Origin: Winogradskyella forsetii
GTDB taxonomy: Bacteria > Bacteroidota > Bacteroidia > Flavobacteriales > Flavobacteriaceae
Reading direction: 5' to 3'
NCBI RefSeq assembly: GCF_013394595.1
Contig: NZ_CP053348.1
Span: forward strand, 62,001 to 126,000
Length of the DNA stretch: 64,000 nt
This document shows, piece after piece, positions 19,496 through 30,588 of the stretch (position 1 is the first letter of the stretch; each line of letters opens with the position of its first letter). The translations under genes were made by a program, and so were the position numbers. The notes beneath the pieces are model-generated. The model searched no databases, was not told the DNA's origin, and saw only the letters and a list, made by a program, of their open reading frames with translations.

Positions 19496-22327
19496 ATGAA
19501 GACAATCTTAAAGCTTTTCACAATGCTTTTTTGCGTGGTATCTTTTGCACAGACCACAGTAAAAGGTAAAATTATCGACAATTCTGGGCTTCCCTTGCCT
19601 GGTGCAAACATTGTTGTTGTAGGTACCAGTACTGGTACAGTTTCTGATTTTGATGGTAACTACTCTTTAACGGTAGAAGAAGAGCTACCGTTTTCAATTC
19701 GTATAAGTTATACTGGATTTGAAGATCAGACTATTGAAATCACTACAAACAATCAAACAGTAGATGTCACAATGGAAGAAGGAAACGAACTCGATGAAGT
19801 TGTTATCTCTGCTTCACGTACACCAGAACGTATTTTTGAATCTCCCGTTACTGTTGAACGTTTTGGCCTAAAGGAAATAAAAAATACGGCATCTGCTGAT
19901 TTTTATGATGGTTTAGAAAACTTGAAAGGTGTAGATATCAATACCAATAGTTTAACATTTAAATCGATTAACACTAGGGGATTTGCCACTTTTGCTAATA
20001 CGCGTTTTATGCAATTAGTAGATGGGATGGATAACTCTGCTCCTGCACTTAATTTTCCACTTGGGAATTTATTAGGAATGACTGAAACAGATATTTTAAG
20101 CGTAGAGCTACTTCCTGGAGCATCATCTGCATTATACGGTGCAAATGCATTTAACGGTATCTTGTTTATGCGTAGTAAAAATCCATTTGACCATGCAGGT
20201 ATAAGTGCTTATGTAAAAAGAGGTATGACTTCACAAGAAGCTGCTGGAGATAATCCATATACGGATTTTGGAATTAGAATGGCTTATAAATTTAGCGAGA
20301 AATTTGCCGCTAAAGTCAACTTCGCATGGTTAAAAGGAACGGATTGGGCGGCTAATGATACAAGAGGTAAAAATGACCGTAATTTTATCGATGGCTCAAG
20401 TACAAGAGAAAATGACCCTGGTTATGACGGTGTAAACACTTATGGTGAGATAGCAAGTTCAAGTTTAAGAACAGTTGCAGAGAGTCCAGATTTTTTAAGC
20501 CAATTACCTAATTCTGCTTTAGCTGATTTACTACCTCTTGATACGGTTGTTAGTAGAACAGGTTATGCAGAAGCTGATCTTACAGATTATAACGCAGAAA
20601 GTATAAAAGCAGATTGGGGTCTGTATTTCCGTCCATGGGAAAATGATTTTGAAATTCAATATGTGGGTAAAGTTGGATCGGGATCAACAATCTATCAAGG
20701 ATCTAACCGCTATTCAATAAATAATTTCTTTTTACAACAACATAAATTAGAAGTAAAAAATGATAATTTCTTTGTACGTGGTTATGTAACGGCTGATAAT
20801 GCCGGTGATTCTTACGATTTAGTATTTACAGGTGTAAATATTAATAGACAATGGAAAGACGATAATACATGGTTTGGTCAATATGCTGGTGCATTCATAC
20901 AGGCTACTGTAGCAGGCGCTACAGGTGATGAAGCTCATGCCATGGCAAGAGCGGCAGCAGATACTGGACGTTTAATTCCAGGGACTCCAGAATTTCAAGC
21001 TGCCTTTAATAAAGTGACTAATGACGCTGATGTATTAACAGGAAGTAAATTTAAATCTGAATCAAAGATTTATCATGGTGATGCCAATTACAACTTAAGC
21101 CATTTAATCGATTTTGCTGAAATACAAGTTGGTAGTTCATACAGACAATATCAATTAAATTCTTTTGGTTCAATATATACAGATGCCCAAGGTGGTATTG
21201 ATTATTCAGAAGTAGGTTTATACACTCAGCTTCAAAAGAAATTTTTAGAAGACGATAGATTAAAAGTTACGGCCTCTATGCGTTACGATAAATCGGAGCT
21301 TTTTGATGCCTTTTTATCACCAAGACTTTCTGTTGGTTATAATATAGGAAAAGATAAAAACCATAATATTAGAGCATCTTTTCAAACAGGATTTAGAAAT
21401 CCAGATACTCAAGCCCTTTACATCGGTTTAAATGCTGGTAGAATTATTTTATTAGGTAGCGCACCTGATAATCCAGCAAGAGAAAACAGACAATTCCCTG
21501 TTAACAGTGCGCTCGGACAAACTTTGGTTGGAGGATCTAGTATTCAATTTAGCGGTTCAAATGCCTATAACAATTCTTTTACTGCTAGTTCAGTAACTGC
21601 ATTTTCGGCATCTCAAAATCCCGCAGATCTAGAAATTGCAAACCCGTCTATAGTACAGCCAGAGCAGGTAAGTTCTTATGAAGTTGGATATCGTGGAAAA
21701 GTTGAAGGATTTATTATAGATGCGTCCGCCTATTTTAACCAATACCAGGATTTCATTTCTACAGTTGATGTTGTAGCGCCTTTCTATGGAGACGTACAAC
21801 TGTCTCAAAATGTGCCTGGTACAACTATACCGCAAGCTGTTGCTGCTCTTGCAGGTTCAGATTTTCAAGCTTACCGTGCTTATACTAATACAGATGCAGA
21901 TGTCAATTCCTATGGAGCTTCGATTGGAGTTTCTACAAAGATATTGGGTGGTTTCGACTTAAGTGCCAATTATACGTATGCTAAACTCGATTTTGACAGA
22001 GAAGCAAATCCAGACTTTCAAACCAACTTTAACACGCCTGAGCATAAAGTAAAAGCGTCATTTGGTAAAACCGAATTATTTAAAAACTTTGGCTTCAACT
22101 TATCTTGGAGATGGTCTGATACTTATGTATGGGAATCCTCTTTTGCAAATGGTGTAGTTCCATCATTTAATGTATTTGATGCACAAATTAATTATAAGGT
22201 AACTAGTTTGAAATCTATTTTTAAAGTTGGTGCAGCAAATGTGTTCAATAAAGAATATTTTACAGCAGCAGGAACCGGTTATATTGGTGCGCAATATTAT
22301 GTGTCATGGACAATTAACAACCTATAA
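19496..22327 (+). CDS. TonB-dependent outer-membrane receptor (SusC-like)
   Basis: A 943-aa protein with a signal peptide (MKTILKLF to SFAQ). A carboxypeptidase-regulatory-like domain (about 22-95) is followed by the plug (DEVVISASRTPERI and the GASSALYGANAFNG segment near 210). A long beta-barrel ends in YVSWTINNL, a usual aromatic/hydrophobic terminus. Imports a large substrate across the outer membrane with TonB energy. It is 17 bp upstream of an SGNH-hydrolase lipoprotein, so the two form a receptor/surface-enzyme pair. The substrate could be a lipid or an acylated compound, inferred only from the partner. Confidence 0.93.
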   Translation: MKTILKLFTMLFCVVSFAQTTVKGKIIDNSGLPLPGANIVVVGTSTGTVSDFDGNYSLTVEEELPFSIRISYTGFEDQTIEITTNNQTVDVTMEEGNELDEVVISASRTPERIFESPVTVERFGLKEIKNTASADFYDGLENLKGVDINTNSLTFKSINTRGFATFANTRFMQLVDGMDNSAPALNFPLGNLLGMTETDILSVELLPGASSALYGANAFNGILFMRSKNPFDHAGISAYVKRGMTSQEAAGDNPYTDFGIRMAYKFSEKFAAKVNFAWLKGTDWAANDTRGKNDRNFIDGSSTRENDPGYDGVNTYGEIASSSLRTVAESPDFLSQLPNSALADLLPLDTVVSRTGYAEADLTDYNAESIKADWGLYFRPWENDFEIQYVGKVGSGSTIYQGSNRYSINNFFLQQHKLEVKNDNFFVRGYVTADNAGDSYDLVFTGVNINRQWKDDNTWFGQYAGAFIQATVAGATGDEAHAMARAAADTGRLIPGTPEFQAAFNKVTNDADVLTGSKFKSESKIYHGDANYNLSHLIDFAEIQVGSSYRQYQLNSFGSIYTDAQGGIDYSEVGLYTQLQKKFLEDDRLKVTASMRYDKSELFDAFLSPRLSVGYNIGKDKNHNIRASFQTGFRNPDTQALYIGLNAGRIILLGSAPDNPARENRQFPVNSALGQTLVGGSSIQFSGSNAYNNSFTASSVTAFSASQNPADLEIANPSIVQPEQVSSYEVGYRGKVEGFIIDASAYFNQYQDFISTVDVVAPFYGDVQLSQNVPGTTIPQAVAALAGSDFQAYRAYTNTDADVNSYGASIGVSTKILGGFDLSANYTYAKLDFDREANPDFQTNFNTPEHKVKASFGKTELFKNFGFNLSWRWSDTYVWESSFANGVVPSFNVFDAQINYKVTSLKSIFKVGAANVFNKEYFTAAGTGYIGAQYYVSWTINNL

Positions 22328-22344
22328 TTCTTAAAATAAAAAAT

Positions 22345-23856
22345 ATGAAAACTATAAAATATATATGTTTAAGCTTTCTGGCCTTAGCATTTTTTGCCTG
22401 TGAAACTGATGACGAGATTATTACAGGAAATGAGCCTTTACCTAATTTAACGGCTGGTACTGCAGATTTTTCCAATTTCGTTGCAGTTGGAGCTTCATTT
22501 ACAGCGGGTTATACCGATGGAGCACTATTTATGGCTGTTCAAGAAAGTTCATTCCCAAATATTATGGCAAATCAATTTGCTAAAGTAGGTGGGGGAAGTT
22601 TTACACAACCTCTAATGAATGATAACTTGGGTGGTTTGGCATTAGGAGGTAACAGAATCGCTGAACCTCGATTAGTTTTTGGAGGCGCAGGACCTGTGCC
22701 TATAGAATCTTTGATTGGTCCTATTACTGTTGGTACTGATTTGGCTACAAATAATCCGTCTGGGCCATTTAATAATTTTGGAATCCCTGGAGCTAAAAGC
22801 TTCCATTTAGTAACTAATGGTTATGGAAACATCCAAAATTTACCTAATGCAAATCCTTATGCAGTACGTGTCACAGGAACTACGCCAAATGCTTCTATTT
22901 TAGAATTAGCTGTAGCTCAAGATCCAACGTTCTTTACCTTATCTGAAATTGGAGGTAATGATGTTTTGGGTTATGCTACAACTGGTGGAGATGGAACAAA
23001 TCCAATAACTGATACCGCAACATTTGATGCATCTTTAAATGCATTGGTCGCTGGTTTAACGGCTAATGGAGCAAAAGGTGCGATAGGTAATTTACCTAAT
23101 ATTACAAGTTTATCCCATTTTACAACAGTACCTCACAATCCTGTTCCTTTAGATGCAGCGACTGCAGGTTTTTTAAATAGTGCGAGTGCATATGGCGCCT
23201 ATAATGCTGGTATTGTACAAGCATTTGCCTTTTTAGTTGCCAATACACCTATGACACAGGAAATGGCTGATGCTGAAATTGCTAAGCGTACCATATCTTT
23301 TGCTGCTGGAGCAGGAAATGCAGTGGTAATTATAGATGAAGATTTAACGGACTTAACGGTTATAAACCCAGCATTGATTAGCATGCGACAAGCTACTGTA
23401 GATGATTTAATTGTTTTACCTGCTTCAAGTTTTATTGGCACTGAAGCTGTTCCAGGCAATCCACAAACCGTAAATGGTGTTGCTATACCATTGGCTGACA
23501 AATGGGTGTTAACGCCTGAAGAACAAGATGAAATTACAGTAGCGACACAAGCTTACAACGCTAGTATTTCTGCTGCAGCCAGTGCAAATGGTTTAGCTTT
23601 GGTAGATTTGAATTCAATTTTAGTACAAGCATCTACTACTGGTGTTGAGTTTGACGGTTACACTTTAAATACGAGCTTAGTTACAGGTGGTTTAGTTAGT
23701 TTAGATGGTATACATCCTACGGCCAGAGGTTATGCTCTAATGGCAAATAGTTTCTTGAAAGCAATTGACGCAACCTATGGTTCTAACTTTGCAGCCTCAG
23801 GAAATCTTGCAAAATCAGATAACTATCCAGTGTTTTATTCGCCAACCTTGCAGTAA
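22345..23856 (+). CDS. SGNH/GDSL-hydrolase lipoprotein
   Basis: A 503-aa lipoprotein (AFFAC, Cys19). The four SGNH blocks are visible: VAVGASFTAG with nucleophile Ser51, a Gly in the following block, IGGNDVLG with Asn205, and DGIHPTARG with Asp454 and His457. These are the catalytic Ser, the oxyanion residues and the Asp-His pair of lipase/esterase-type enzymes. Surface attachment is expected. It is cotranscribed with the TonB receptor upstream. The natural ester substrate is unknown. Confidence 0.88.
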   Translation: MKTIKYICLSFLALAFFACETDDEIITGNEPLPNLTAGTADFSNFVAVGASFTAGYTDGALFMAVQESSFPNIMANQFAKVGGGSFTQPLMNDNLGGLALGGNRIAEPRLVFGGAGPVPIESLIGPITVGTDLATNNPSGPFNNFGIPGAKSFHLVTNGYGNIQNLPNANPYAVRVTGTTPNASILELAVAQDPTFFTLSEIGGNDVLGYATTGGDGTNPITDTATFDASLNALVAGLTANGAKGAIGNLPNITSLSHFTTVPHNPVPLDAATAGFLNSASAYGAYNAGIVQAFAFLVANTPMTQEMADAEIAKRTISFAAGAGNAVVIIDEDLTDLTVINPALISMRQATVDDLIVLPASSFIGTEAVPGNPQTVNGVAIPLADKWVLTPEEQDEITVATQAYNASISAAASANGLALVDLNSILVQASTTGVEFDGYTLNTSLVTGGLVSLDGIHPTARGYALMANSFLKAIDATYGSNFAASGNLAKSDNYPVFYSPTLQ

Positions 23857-23875
23857 ATTATTTTAATTATCATAT

Positions 23876-23910
23876 AAAAAATCACGCTTTGAATGAGCGT
23901 GATTTTTTTT
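23876..23910 (+). terminator. Terminator after the SGNH lipoprotein gene
   Basis: Stem ATCACGCT (23881-23888) with AGCGTGAT (23896-23903), flanked by an A-run and a T-run that extend the pairing. Confidence 0.9.
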
Positions 23911-23934
23911 GCCGTTTCCTCATTTTTTTAATGA

Positions 23935-25545
<1,611 letters not shown>

Positions 25546-25585
25546 AACTAGTATGCAGTAAGCGGTCACAGATAGCAGTGTTGCT

Positions 25586-25619
25586 ACTGAGTACTGAATA
25601 CTGAGTACTGAATACTGAA
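25586..25619 (+). repeat. Short tandem repeat between atpD and atpC
   Basis: About 2.4 direct copies of the 14-mer ACTGAGTACTGAAT (25586-25599, 25600-25613 and a partial third). It ends 6 bp before the atpC ATG, so it lies across the region where the ribosome binds. Confidence 0.85.
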
Positions 25620-25625
25620 AAGACT

Positions 25626-25919
25626 ATGTATTTAGAAATTGTATCACCAGAAGCCACTATATTCAGTTCAGAAGTTGATTCTGTAACGGTTCCAGGTGTA
25701 GAGGGTGAGTTTCAAATGTTGAATAATCACGCAGCCATAGTATCAACATTAAGTGAAGGTATTGTGAAAATAAACACGCATGCACAAAGCCATCTGGTCT
25801 TTGATGAATTACATGCACTTGTGGTACCTCATAATAATGATAAAAAAGTTTTAACGGTTAAGATTAATTCTGGTACTGTTGAAATGAAAGACAACAAGGT
25901 TATTATCTTGGCTGACTAA
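25626..25919 (+). CDS. atpC: F1F0 ATP synthase subunit epsilon (short form)
   Basis: A 97-aa protein holding only the N-terminal beta-sandwich (MYLEIVSPEATIFSSEVDSVTVPG). The C-terminal helical hairpin that inhibits ATP hydrolysis in longer epsilon subunits is absent, which is usual in Bacteroidota. It is cotranscribed with atpD across an 80-bp gap that contains a tandem repeat. Confidence 0.95.
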   Translation: MYLEIVSPEATIFSSEVDSVTVPGVEGEFQMLNNHAAIVSTLSEGIVKINTHAQSHLVFDELHALVVPHNNDKKVLTVKINSGTVEMKDNKVIILAD

Positions 25920-25940
25920 AGATTGTTATATAAAATATAA

Positions 25941-25972
25941 AAGCACGAAATAATTAATTTCGTGCTTTTTTT
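25941..25972. terminator. Bidirectional terminator between atpC and the S24 regulator
   Basis: An 11-bp stem (25941-25951 with 25957-25967, AAGCACGAAAT) with a T-run on the plus side and an A-run before it, so it can serve both converging genes. Confidence 0.9.
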
Positions 25973-25991
25973 GTTCTTTCCTTTTATGATC

Positions 25992-26759
25992 TTACATGCG
26001 TTTTACGGCTTCTAATTCCACCTTCAATTCCTGAAATAACATCATAATACTGCTCAATTTAAGTTCTTTTTCATCGTATTCTTGAGTGTTGATGCAACAT
26101 GTGAATTCCCAAATTTCCAAAATATTTTCACGGGCAATTAAATAGGGTTGGTAACTTTTATTGTCGGAGCTTAATAGTAAGTTTGATAGATCTCCTTCAG
26201 GAATATAAACACGCTTATATACCAGGCCATCATCTTTGGTTAATATAATATAAGTGCGCCCATTTTTAATGTCGGCAATGTCTTCCAAAAACTTGGCTAC
26301 TATAAATGCGCCATCTTTTACTGGTAGCATAGAATCGCCTTTTATCGGAAAAGCTCTGTGTGTTCCTGTGGGTAAAAACGGTAATTTAATTTTTTGAAGT
26401 TGTTCTATATATTCCGGATCATCATAACCGGATAAATAACCCGCTGTCGCTTTTGCAGGTATAATTTCTATTAAATCTTCATTGTCTTCATTTACAGTTA
26501 CAGGAAACAACACACGTTTGTTACCAACTTCAATAAAAGAGGTGTCCTTTGCTTTCCGTAAATCGTTTTTTACCAGAATATCAATAGGAATATCAAAGAA
26601 ATTAGATAAGTCTATTAAACGGTCTATTGGTGGCTCTGAGCGACCTTCTTCGTAAGAACCAACAACAGAGCGCGTCCAGTTGAGTTCATCTGCAAAGCGT
26701 TCTTGGGATATCTTTTTTAAAGCACGTAAATGTTTTATATTGGCTTGTATGGGTTTCAT
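25992..26759 (-). CDS. XRE-family HTH and S24 LexA-like repressor
   Basis: A 255-aa regulator. An N-terminal helix-turn-helix (about 8-65, ISQERFADELNWTRSVVGSYEEGR) is joined to a C-terminal S24 peptidase domain. Catalytic residues are seen: Ser143 in GDSMLP and Lys182 in VYKRV. A likely self-cleavage dyad is Ala106-Gly107 in KATAGY. By analogy with LexA and phage repressors it should self-cleave or respond to stress and derepress its targets. It stands alone, with no phage genes next to it. Two identical 9-bp direct repeats flank its own -7 box, suggesting autorepression. Confidence 0.85.
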   Translation of the reverse strand: MKPIQANIKHLRALKKISQERFADELNWTRSVVGSYEEGRSEPPIDRLIDLSNFFDIPIDILVKNDLRKAKDTSFIEVGNKRVLFPVTVNEDNEDLIEIIPAKATAGYLSGYDDPEYIEQLQKIKLPFLPTGTHRAFPIKGDSMLPVKDGAFIVAKFLEDIADIKNGRTYIILTKDDGLVYKRVYIPEGDLSNLLLSSDNKSYQPYLIARENILEIWEFTCCINTQEYDEKELKLSSIMMLFQELKVELEAVKRM

Positions 26760-26782
26760 AGAATTTTTTAGATTTGAAATCT

Positions 26783-26813
26783 TTAACTACAAAAATAAGT
26801 ATTATTAACTACA
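26783..26813 (-). promoter_or_regulatory. Promoter and candidate operator of the S24 regulator
   Basis: On the minus strand a TATTTTTG -7 box (26790-26797) overlaps one copy of TGTAGTTAA (26783-26791). A second identical copy (26805-26813) lies 22 bp away, two helical turns, on the same face of the DNA. A TTG lies 24 bp upstream of the box. Confidence 0.55.
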
Positions 26814-27151
26814 TATGATAGCAATTTTTAAAATCTCGAATGTTAATTTTTAGTGTCGAGAAAAAAACATATTATATGTTGAATTAATTAGTTTCAAAAT
26901 CTCATATAATTTTTCGATATTTGTAACACATGACACCATTTTGGCCAAACATAAAACTTCATCTTCATTTCCTTATCAAAAGGAATCCAGAATGACATTC
27001 ATGTTATATTGAATTTGCACGTGCAGAACTTGTTTCAGTATTTCAGCATCCCTTCATTTTTTGTACCTTTAAGCATTCAGTTGAACTCAAGCATTTTCAG
27101 TCAACAGTAAGTTAAACTCATAAACGTTTCAACTTTTAAACTTTACAAAAC
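26814..27151. other. Intergenic region upstream of hmgA
   Basis: Continues the 392-bp gap between the divergent S24 regulator and hmgA. It contains near-matches to the -7 box on the plus strand (GATATTTG near 26925, TACCTTTA near 27065) and the inverted pair TCTCGA/TCGAGA near 26835-26860. No gene seen. Confidence 0.4.
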
Positions 27152-28324
27152 ATGCCATTCTATCATAAATTAGGAAAAATTCCATCAAAACGCCACACGC
27201 AGTTCAAAAAACCAAATGGCGATTTTTACTACGAGCAATTGTTCGGTACTATTGGTTTTGACGGTATGTCCACCAACAGTTATCATGAACAACGGCCAAC
27301 ACAGGTAAAGGAAATAAAAAGGCAGTATAGTGTTGCGCCAAAGATTGCTAAAGAAAACAATATGCAATCGTATCGGTTTAGAGGGTTTCAAGTAAAACCA
27401 GAGAACGATTATTTAGACAGTCGTAAAATTGTACTCACCAATAGTGATTGCAATATCATATTAGCGGCACCAAAGCATTCAACAAAGGATTATTTTTATA
27501 AAAATACGGATGCCGATGAGTTGATCTTCATCCATAAAGGCACAGGAAAACTAAGAACGCACTTAGGAAACTTAGATTTTAAATACGGAGATTATCTTTT
27601 AGTGCCAAGAGGCATCATTTATAAACTCGATTTCGATACCGAAGATAATCGTCTATTTATTGTTGAATCTACAAGACCAATTTATACACCAAAACGTTAC
27701 CGAAATTGGTTTGGGCAGTTATTGGAGCATTCGCCTTTTTGTGAACGCGATTTACGTCAACCACAAGAATTGGAAACCAACAATGAGTCAGGAGATTTTT
27801 TAATAAAAATTAAAAAGCAAGATGAGATTTTTGATATGGTCTATGCCTCACATCCTTTTGATGTGGTAGGTTACGATGGTTATAATTATCCCTATGCATT
27901 TTCTATTCACGATTTTGAACCCATAACAGGACGTGTACATCAACCACCTCCTGTGCATCAAACTTTTGAAACTGATGCTTTTGTGGTTTGTAGTTTTGTA
28001 CCACGTTTGTATGATTATCATCCACTTGCCGTGCCTGCACCATACAATCATAGTAATATAGATAGTGATGAGGTTTTGTATTACGTTGATGGTGATTTTA
28101 TGAGCAGGAATGATATTGATGCAGGACATATTTCATTGCATCCAGCTGGCATTCCTCATGGACCACACCCTGGAACAATGGAAAAAAGTATTGGCAAGGT
28201 TAAAACAGAAGAATTAGCTGTAATGGTAGATACGTTCAAGCCTTTGAAAGTTACAGAAGAAGCTTTAAAAATTGCAGATGAAGATTATTTTAAGTCTTGG
28301 TTGGAATCCCCAAAGGGGACTTAA
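27152..28324 (+). CDS. hmgA: Homogentisate 1,2-dioxygenase
   Basis: Opens the ring of homogentisate to maleylacetoacetate in phenylalanine/tyrosine breakdown; Fe(II) enzyme of the cupin fold. The 390-aa length is slightly short of the eukaryotic form. Visible family segments are YHKLGKIP at the start, an FIHKGTGKL cupin strand, LLVPRGI, the VHQPPPVHQTFE region near 265 and SLHPAGIPHGPHPG near 330, where the iron ligands lie. It is followed by a small membrane protein and hppD, the preceding enzyme of the same pathway. Confidence 0.95.
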   Translation: MPFYHKLGKIPSKRHTQFKKPNGDFYYEQLFGTIGFDGMSTNSYHEQRPTQVKEIKRQYSVAPKIAKENNMQSYRFRGFQVKPENDYLDSRKIVLTNSDCNIILAAPKHSTKDYFYKNTDADELIFIHKGTGKLRTHLGNLDFKYGDYLLVPRGIIYKLDFDTEDNRLFIVESTRPIYTPKRYRNWFGQLLEHSPFCERDLRQPQELETNNESGDFLIKIKKQDEIFDMVYASHPFDVVGYDGYNYPYAFSIHDFEPITGRVHQPPPVHQTFETDAFVVCSFVPRLYDYHPLAVPAPYNHSNIDSDEVLYYVDGDFMSRNDIDAGHISLHPAGIPHGPHPGTMEKSIGKVKTEELAVMVDTFKPLKVTEEALKIADEDYFKSWLESPKGT

Positions 28325-28401
28325 ATTGGTTAAAAAAAGGAAATAATGTTTAATAAAAAAGACGCTGTTGCCCAACAGTTAGAGTCCCTTCCCAAGCTTG
28401 T

Positions 28402-28417
28402 GCTGAGCGCAGTTGAA
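28402..28417. repeat. Dispersed GCTGAGCG-type repeat
   Basis: GCTGAGCGCAGTTGAA is a variant of the GCTGAGCGAAGTCGAAGT repeat found in frame at 54949-54966 and at 57731-57746. It sits between hmgA and the CCC-motif gene, within flanking CCCTTCC and GGAAGG arms. Confidence 0.6.
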
Positions 28418-28445
28418 TTAGGAAGGCTAGGATGGGCTTTTATTT

Positions 28446-28949
28446 ATGAATAAATTACCCGCGGATCCATTAGCACTAATATTGGGTATACTAGCTTTAG
28501 TAATTGGTATTGCTGGCTGTTGCTGCTATGGAATTACAGCTATTTTTCCATTAGCGATGTCAATCATCGGATTAGTCGTTGCCAATAAAAGTTTACGTGA
28601 GTTTGGTGAAAATCCAGATGCTTTCGAACCACAATCGAGAAGTAATGTTAATACCGCTAAGATCATCAATATTATTGCTATTGTTATAAATAGTCTTGTC
28701 TTTTTAGTAGCCATTGCTGCGTTTGCGTTTTATGGCACATTAATTTCTTCTGCTATTTTAGATGGTATTGAAAATGGACATTTTGAAGATGATGACTACT
28801 ATCAAAGCGATGATTATTATAATTCAGATTCCGAGTCTGATACCATTAACACTTGGGAAGAAGATGATTATATTATTGAATCGGAAATGGATTCTATTAA
28901 TATAGATTCAATAGAAAATAAATTACTTAAAACCTTTAAAGAAGGATGA
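28446..28949 (+). CDS. CCC-motif membrane protein
   Basis: A 167-aa protein with two hydrophobic regions (about 8-45 and 68-100). The first holds the GCCCYG motif that names the family, followed by NKSLREFGENPDAF. The C-terminal third is strongly acidic and Tyr/Asp-rich. DUF4190-like relatives are common in Flavobacteriaceae; function is unknown. It lies between hmgA and hppD, 18 bp before hppD, but no link to tyrosine breakdown is known. Confidence 0.75.
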   Translation: MNKLPADPLALILGILALVIGIAGCCCYGITAIFPLAMSIIGLVVANKSLREFGENPDAFEPQSRSNVNTAKIINIIAIVINSLVFLVAIAAFAFYGTLISSAILDGIENGHFEDDDYYQSDDYYNSDSESDTINTWEEDDYIIESEMDSINIDSIENKLLKTFKEG

Positions 28950-28967
28950 GAGTTTAAACAAACAATT

Positions 28968-30128
28968 ATGGCAAAAGAAGTAAAAAGTGTAAACTACGGT
29001 TTAGAGAAAATATTTGAAGGAGCGCAAGATTTCTTGCCGCTTTTGGGAACGGATTATGTAGAGTTCTATGTTGGTAATGCCAAACAAGCTGCGCATTTCT
29101 ATAAAACAGCCTTTGGCTTTCAGTCGTTTGCGTATAGAGGTTTGGAAACGGGATCTAAAGATTCTGTGAGCTATGTTTTAAAACAGGATAAAATTCGATT
29201 AGTGCTCACAACACCATTAAACAGCAAATCTGAAATCAATAATCATATTGTAAAACATGGCGATGGTGTTAAAGTCGTAGCGCTTTGGGTAGATGATGCT
29301 CGCAAATCTTACGAGGAAACTACCAAACGAGGTGCAAAGTCGTACATGGAACCAACCGTTGAAAAAGACGAATTTGGAGAAGTCGTAAGAGCAGGAATTT
29401 ACACCTATGGAGAAACCGTACACATGTTTGTAGAACGTAAAAACTACACAGGCAAGTTTATGCCAGGATTTGTAGAGTGGAAAAGCGATTACAATCCAGA
29501 ACCTGTTGGCCTAAAATACATTGATCACATGGTTGGCAATGTTGGTTGGGGTCAAATGAACCAATGGGTAAAATGGTACGAAGATGTTATGGGCTTTGTT
29601 AATTTTTTATCTTTTGATGATAAACAAATCCATACGGAATACTCGGCACTTATGAGTAAAGTGATGAGTAACGGAAATGGCAGAATTAAATTTCCAATTA
29701 ACGAACCTGCAAAAGCGGCTAAAAAATCTCAGATTGAAGAATACCTAGATTTTTATGAAGGGTCAGGTGTCCAACATATTGCTGTGGCAACAGACGATAT
29801 AATAAATACCGTAGCTCAATTAAAAGCACGAGGAGTCGAGTTTTTACCACCTCCACCACAGGCGTATTATGATGATATTCCAAAGCGATTGGGCGATCAT
29901 ATGAATATGATGAAAGAAGATATTGGCGAACTTCAAAAATTATCAATCATGATAGATGCTGATGAAGAAGGCTATTTGCTCCAAATTTTTACGAAGCCAG
30001 TAGAAGATAGGCCAACGTTGTTTTTTGAGATTATTCAGCGCATGGGAGCACAAGGTTTTGGAGCTGGTAATTTTAAAGCATTGTTTGAATCCATTGAACG
30101 CGAGCAAGAAAAAAGAGGAACCCTGTAA
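28968..30128 (+). CDS. hppD: 4-hydroxyphenylpyruvate dioxygenase
   Basis: Converts 4-hydroxyphenylpyruvate to homogentisate, feeding HmgA. The 386-aa protein has two vicinal-oxygen-chelate domains. The second carries iron-ligand segments: IDHMVGNV near 185, QHIAVATDDI near 268 and EGYLLQIFTKP near 345. The C-terminal FFEIIQRMGAQGFGAGNFKALF closing the active site is present in two parts. Cotranscribed with the CCC-motif gene and probably hmgA. Confidence 0.97.
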   Translation: MAKEVKSVNYGLEKIFEGAQDFLPLLGTDYVEFYVGNAKQAAHFYKTAFGFQSFAYRGLETGSKDSVSYVLKQDKIRLVLTTPLNSKSEINNHIVKHGDGVKVVALWVDDARKSYEETTKRGAKSYMEPTVEKDEFGEVVRAGIYTYGETVHMFVERKNYTGKFMPGFVEWKSDYNPEPVGLKYIDHMVGNVGWGQMNQWVKWYEDVMGFVNFLSFDDKQIHTEYSALMSKVMSNGNGRIKFPINEPAKAAKKSQIEEYLDFYEGSGVQHIAVATDDIINTVAQLKARGVEFLPPPPQAYYDDIPKRLGDHMNMMKEDIGELQKLSIMIDADEEGYLLQIFTKPVEDRPTLFFEIIQRMGAQGFGAGNFKALFESIEREQEKRGTL

Positions 30129-30135
30129 AATAAAA

Positions 30136-30166
30136 AGCGCATTTAGTCCCCTAAACTAAATGCGCT
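30136..30166 (+). terminator. Hairpin after hppD
   Basis: A 12-bp stem (30136-30147 with 30155-30166, AGCGCATTTAGT). It is followed by AATAAAAAA rather than Ts on the plus strand, so termination is less certain. Confidence 0.6.
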
Positions 30167-30395
30167 AATAAAAAAACTAACTCTACGTTCATACTAGCCT
30201 TCCTATATCTTAGTGTGCTCAATACTAGTGGGAAGGAACTCAAAACTGAACAGATTTTGAGTATTCAAATAATTCTAACAAATAACCTTTTAAAAGTCCA
30301 CGTTGGAAATTTAAGGGCTTCTAAACTTACATCGATTGAATTGAAAAATGTGAGCATTTAGTAATAATTTCTTCAAATTGACTTCACTTTTTAGA

Positions 30396-30422
30396 TTGTA
30401 TTTCAGCGATTTGTTACCTTTG
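30396..30422 (+). promoter_or_regulatory. Promoter in the hppD-DUF3108 gap
   Basis: TTG (30396-30398), 16 bp, then TACCTTTG (30415-30422), a perfect -7 box. The next coding start is about 340 bp downstream. Confidence 0.5.
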
Positions 30423-30567
30423 GAATAGTAATTGTATTTGAACTTATATGGACTTATTATTTGAGACCGAAAAGTTTTGCTTTTGTGCTGTAATGAAGTT
30501 ATTTTTTATCAACATAGCATGGCTATATTTATAAAAAAAAGCAAAATTAGAGTGCAAAATGGAAATT

Positions 30568-30588
30568 CCTGCCCGTCCGGCAGGCGGG
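30568..30588. repeat. CCTGCCCG-type dispersed repeat
   Basis: CCTGCC and GGCAGG form a short palindrome within a GC-rich island (30568-30588) in otherwise AT-rich spacer DNA. I recall similar elements in many Flavobacteriaceae intergenic regions. Confidence 0.55.
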
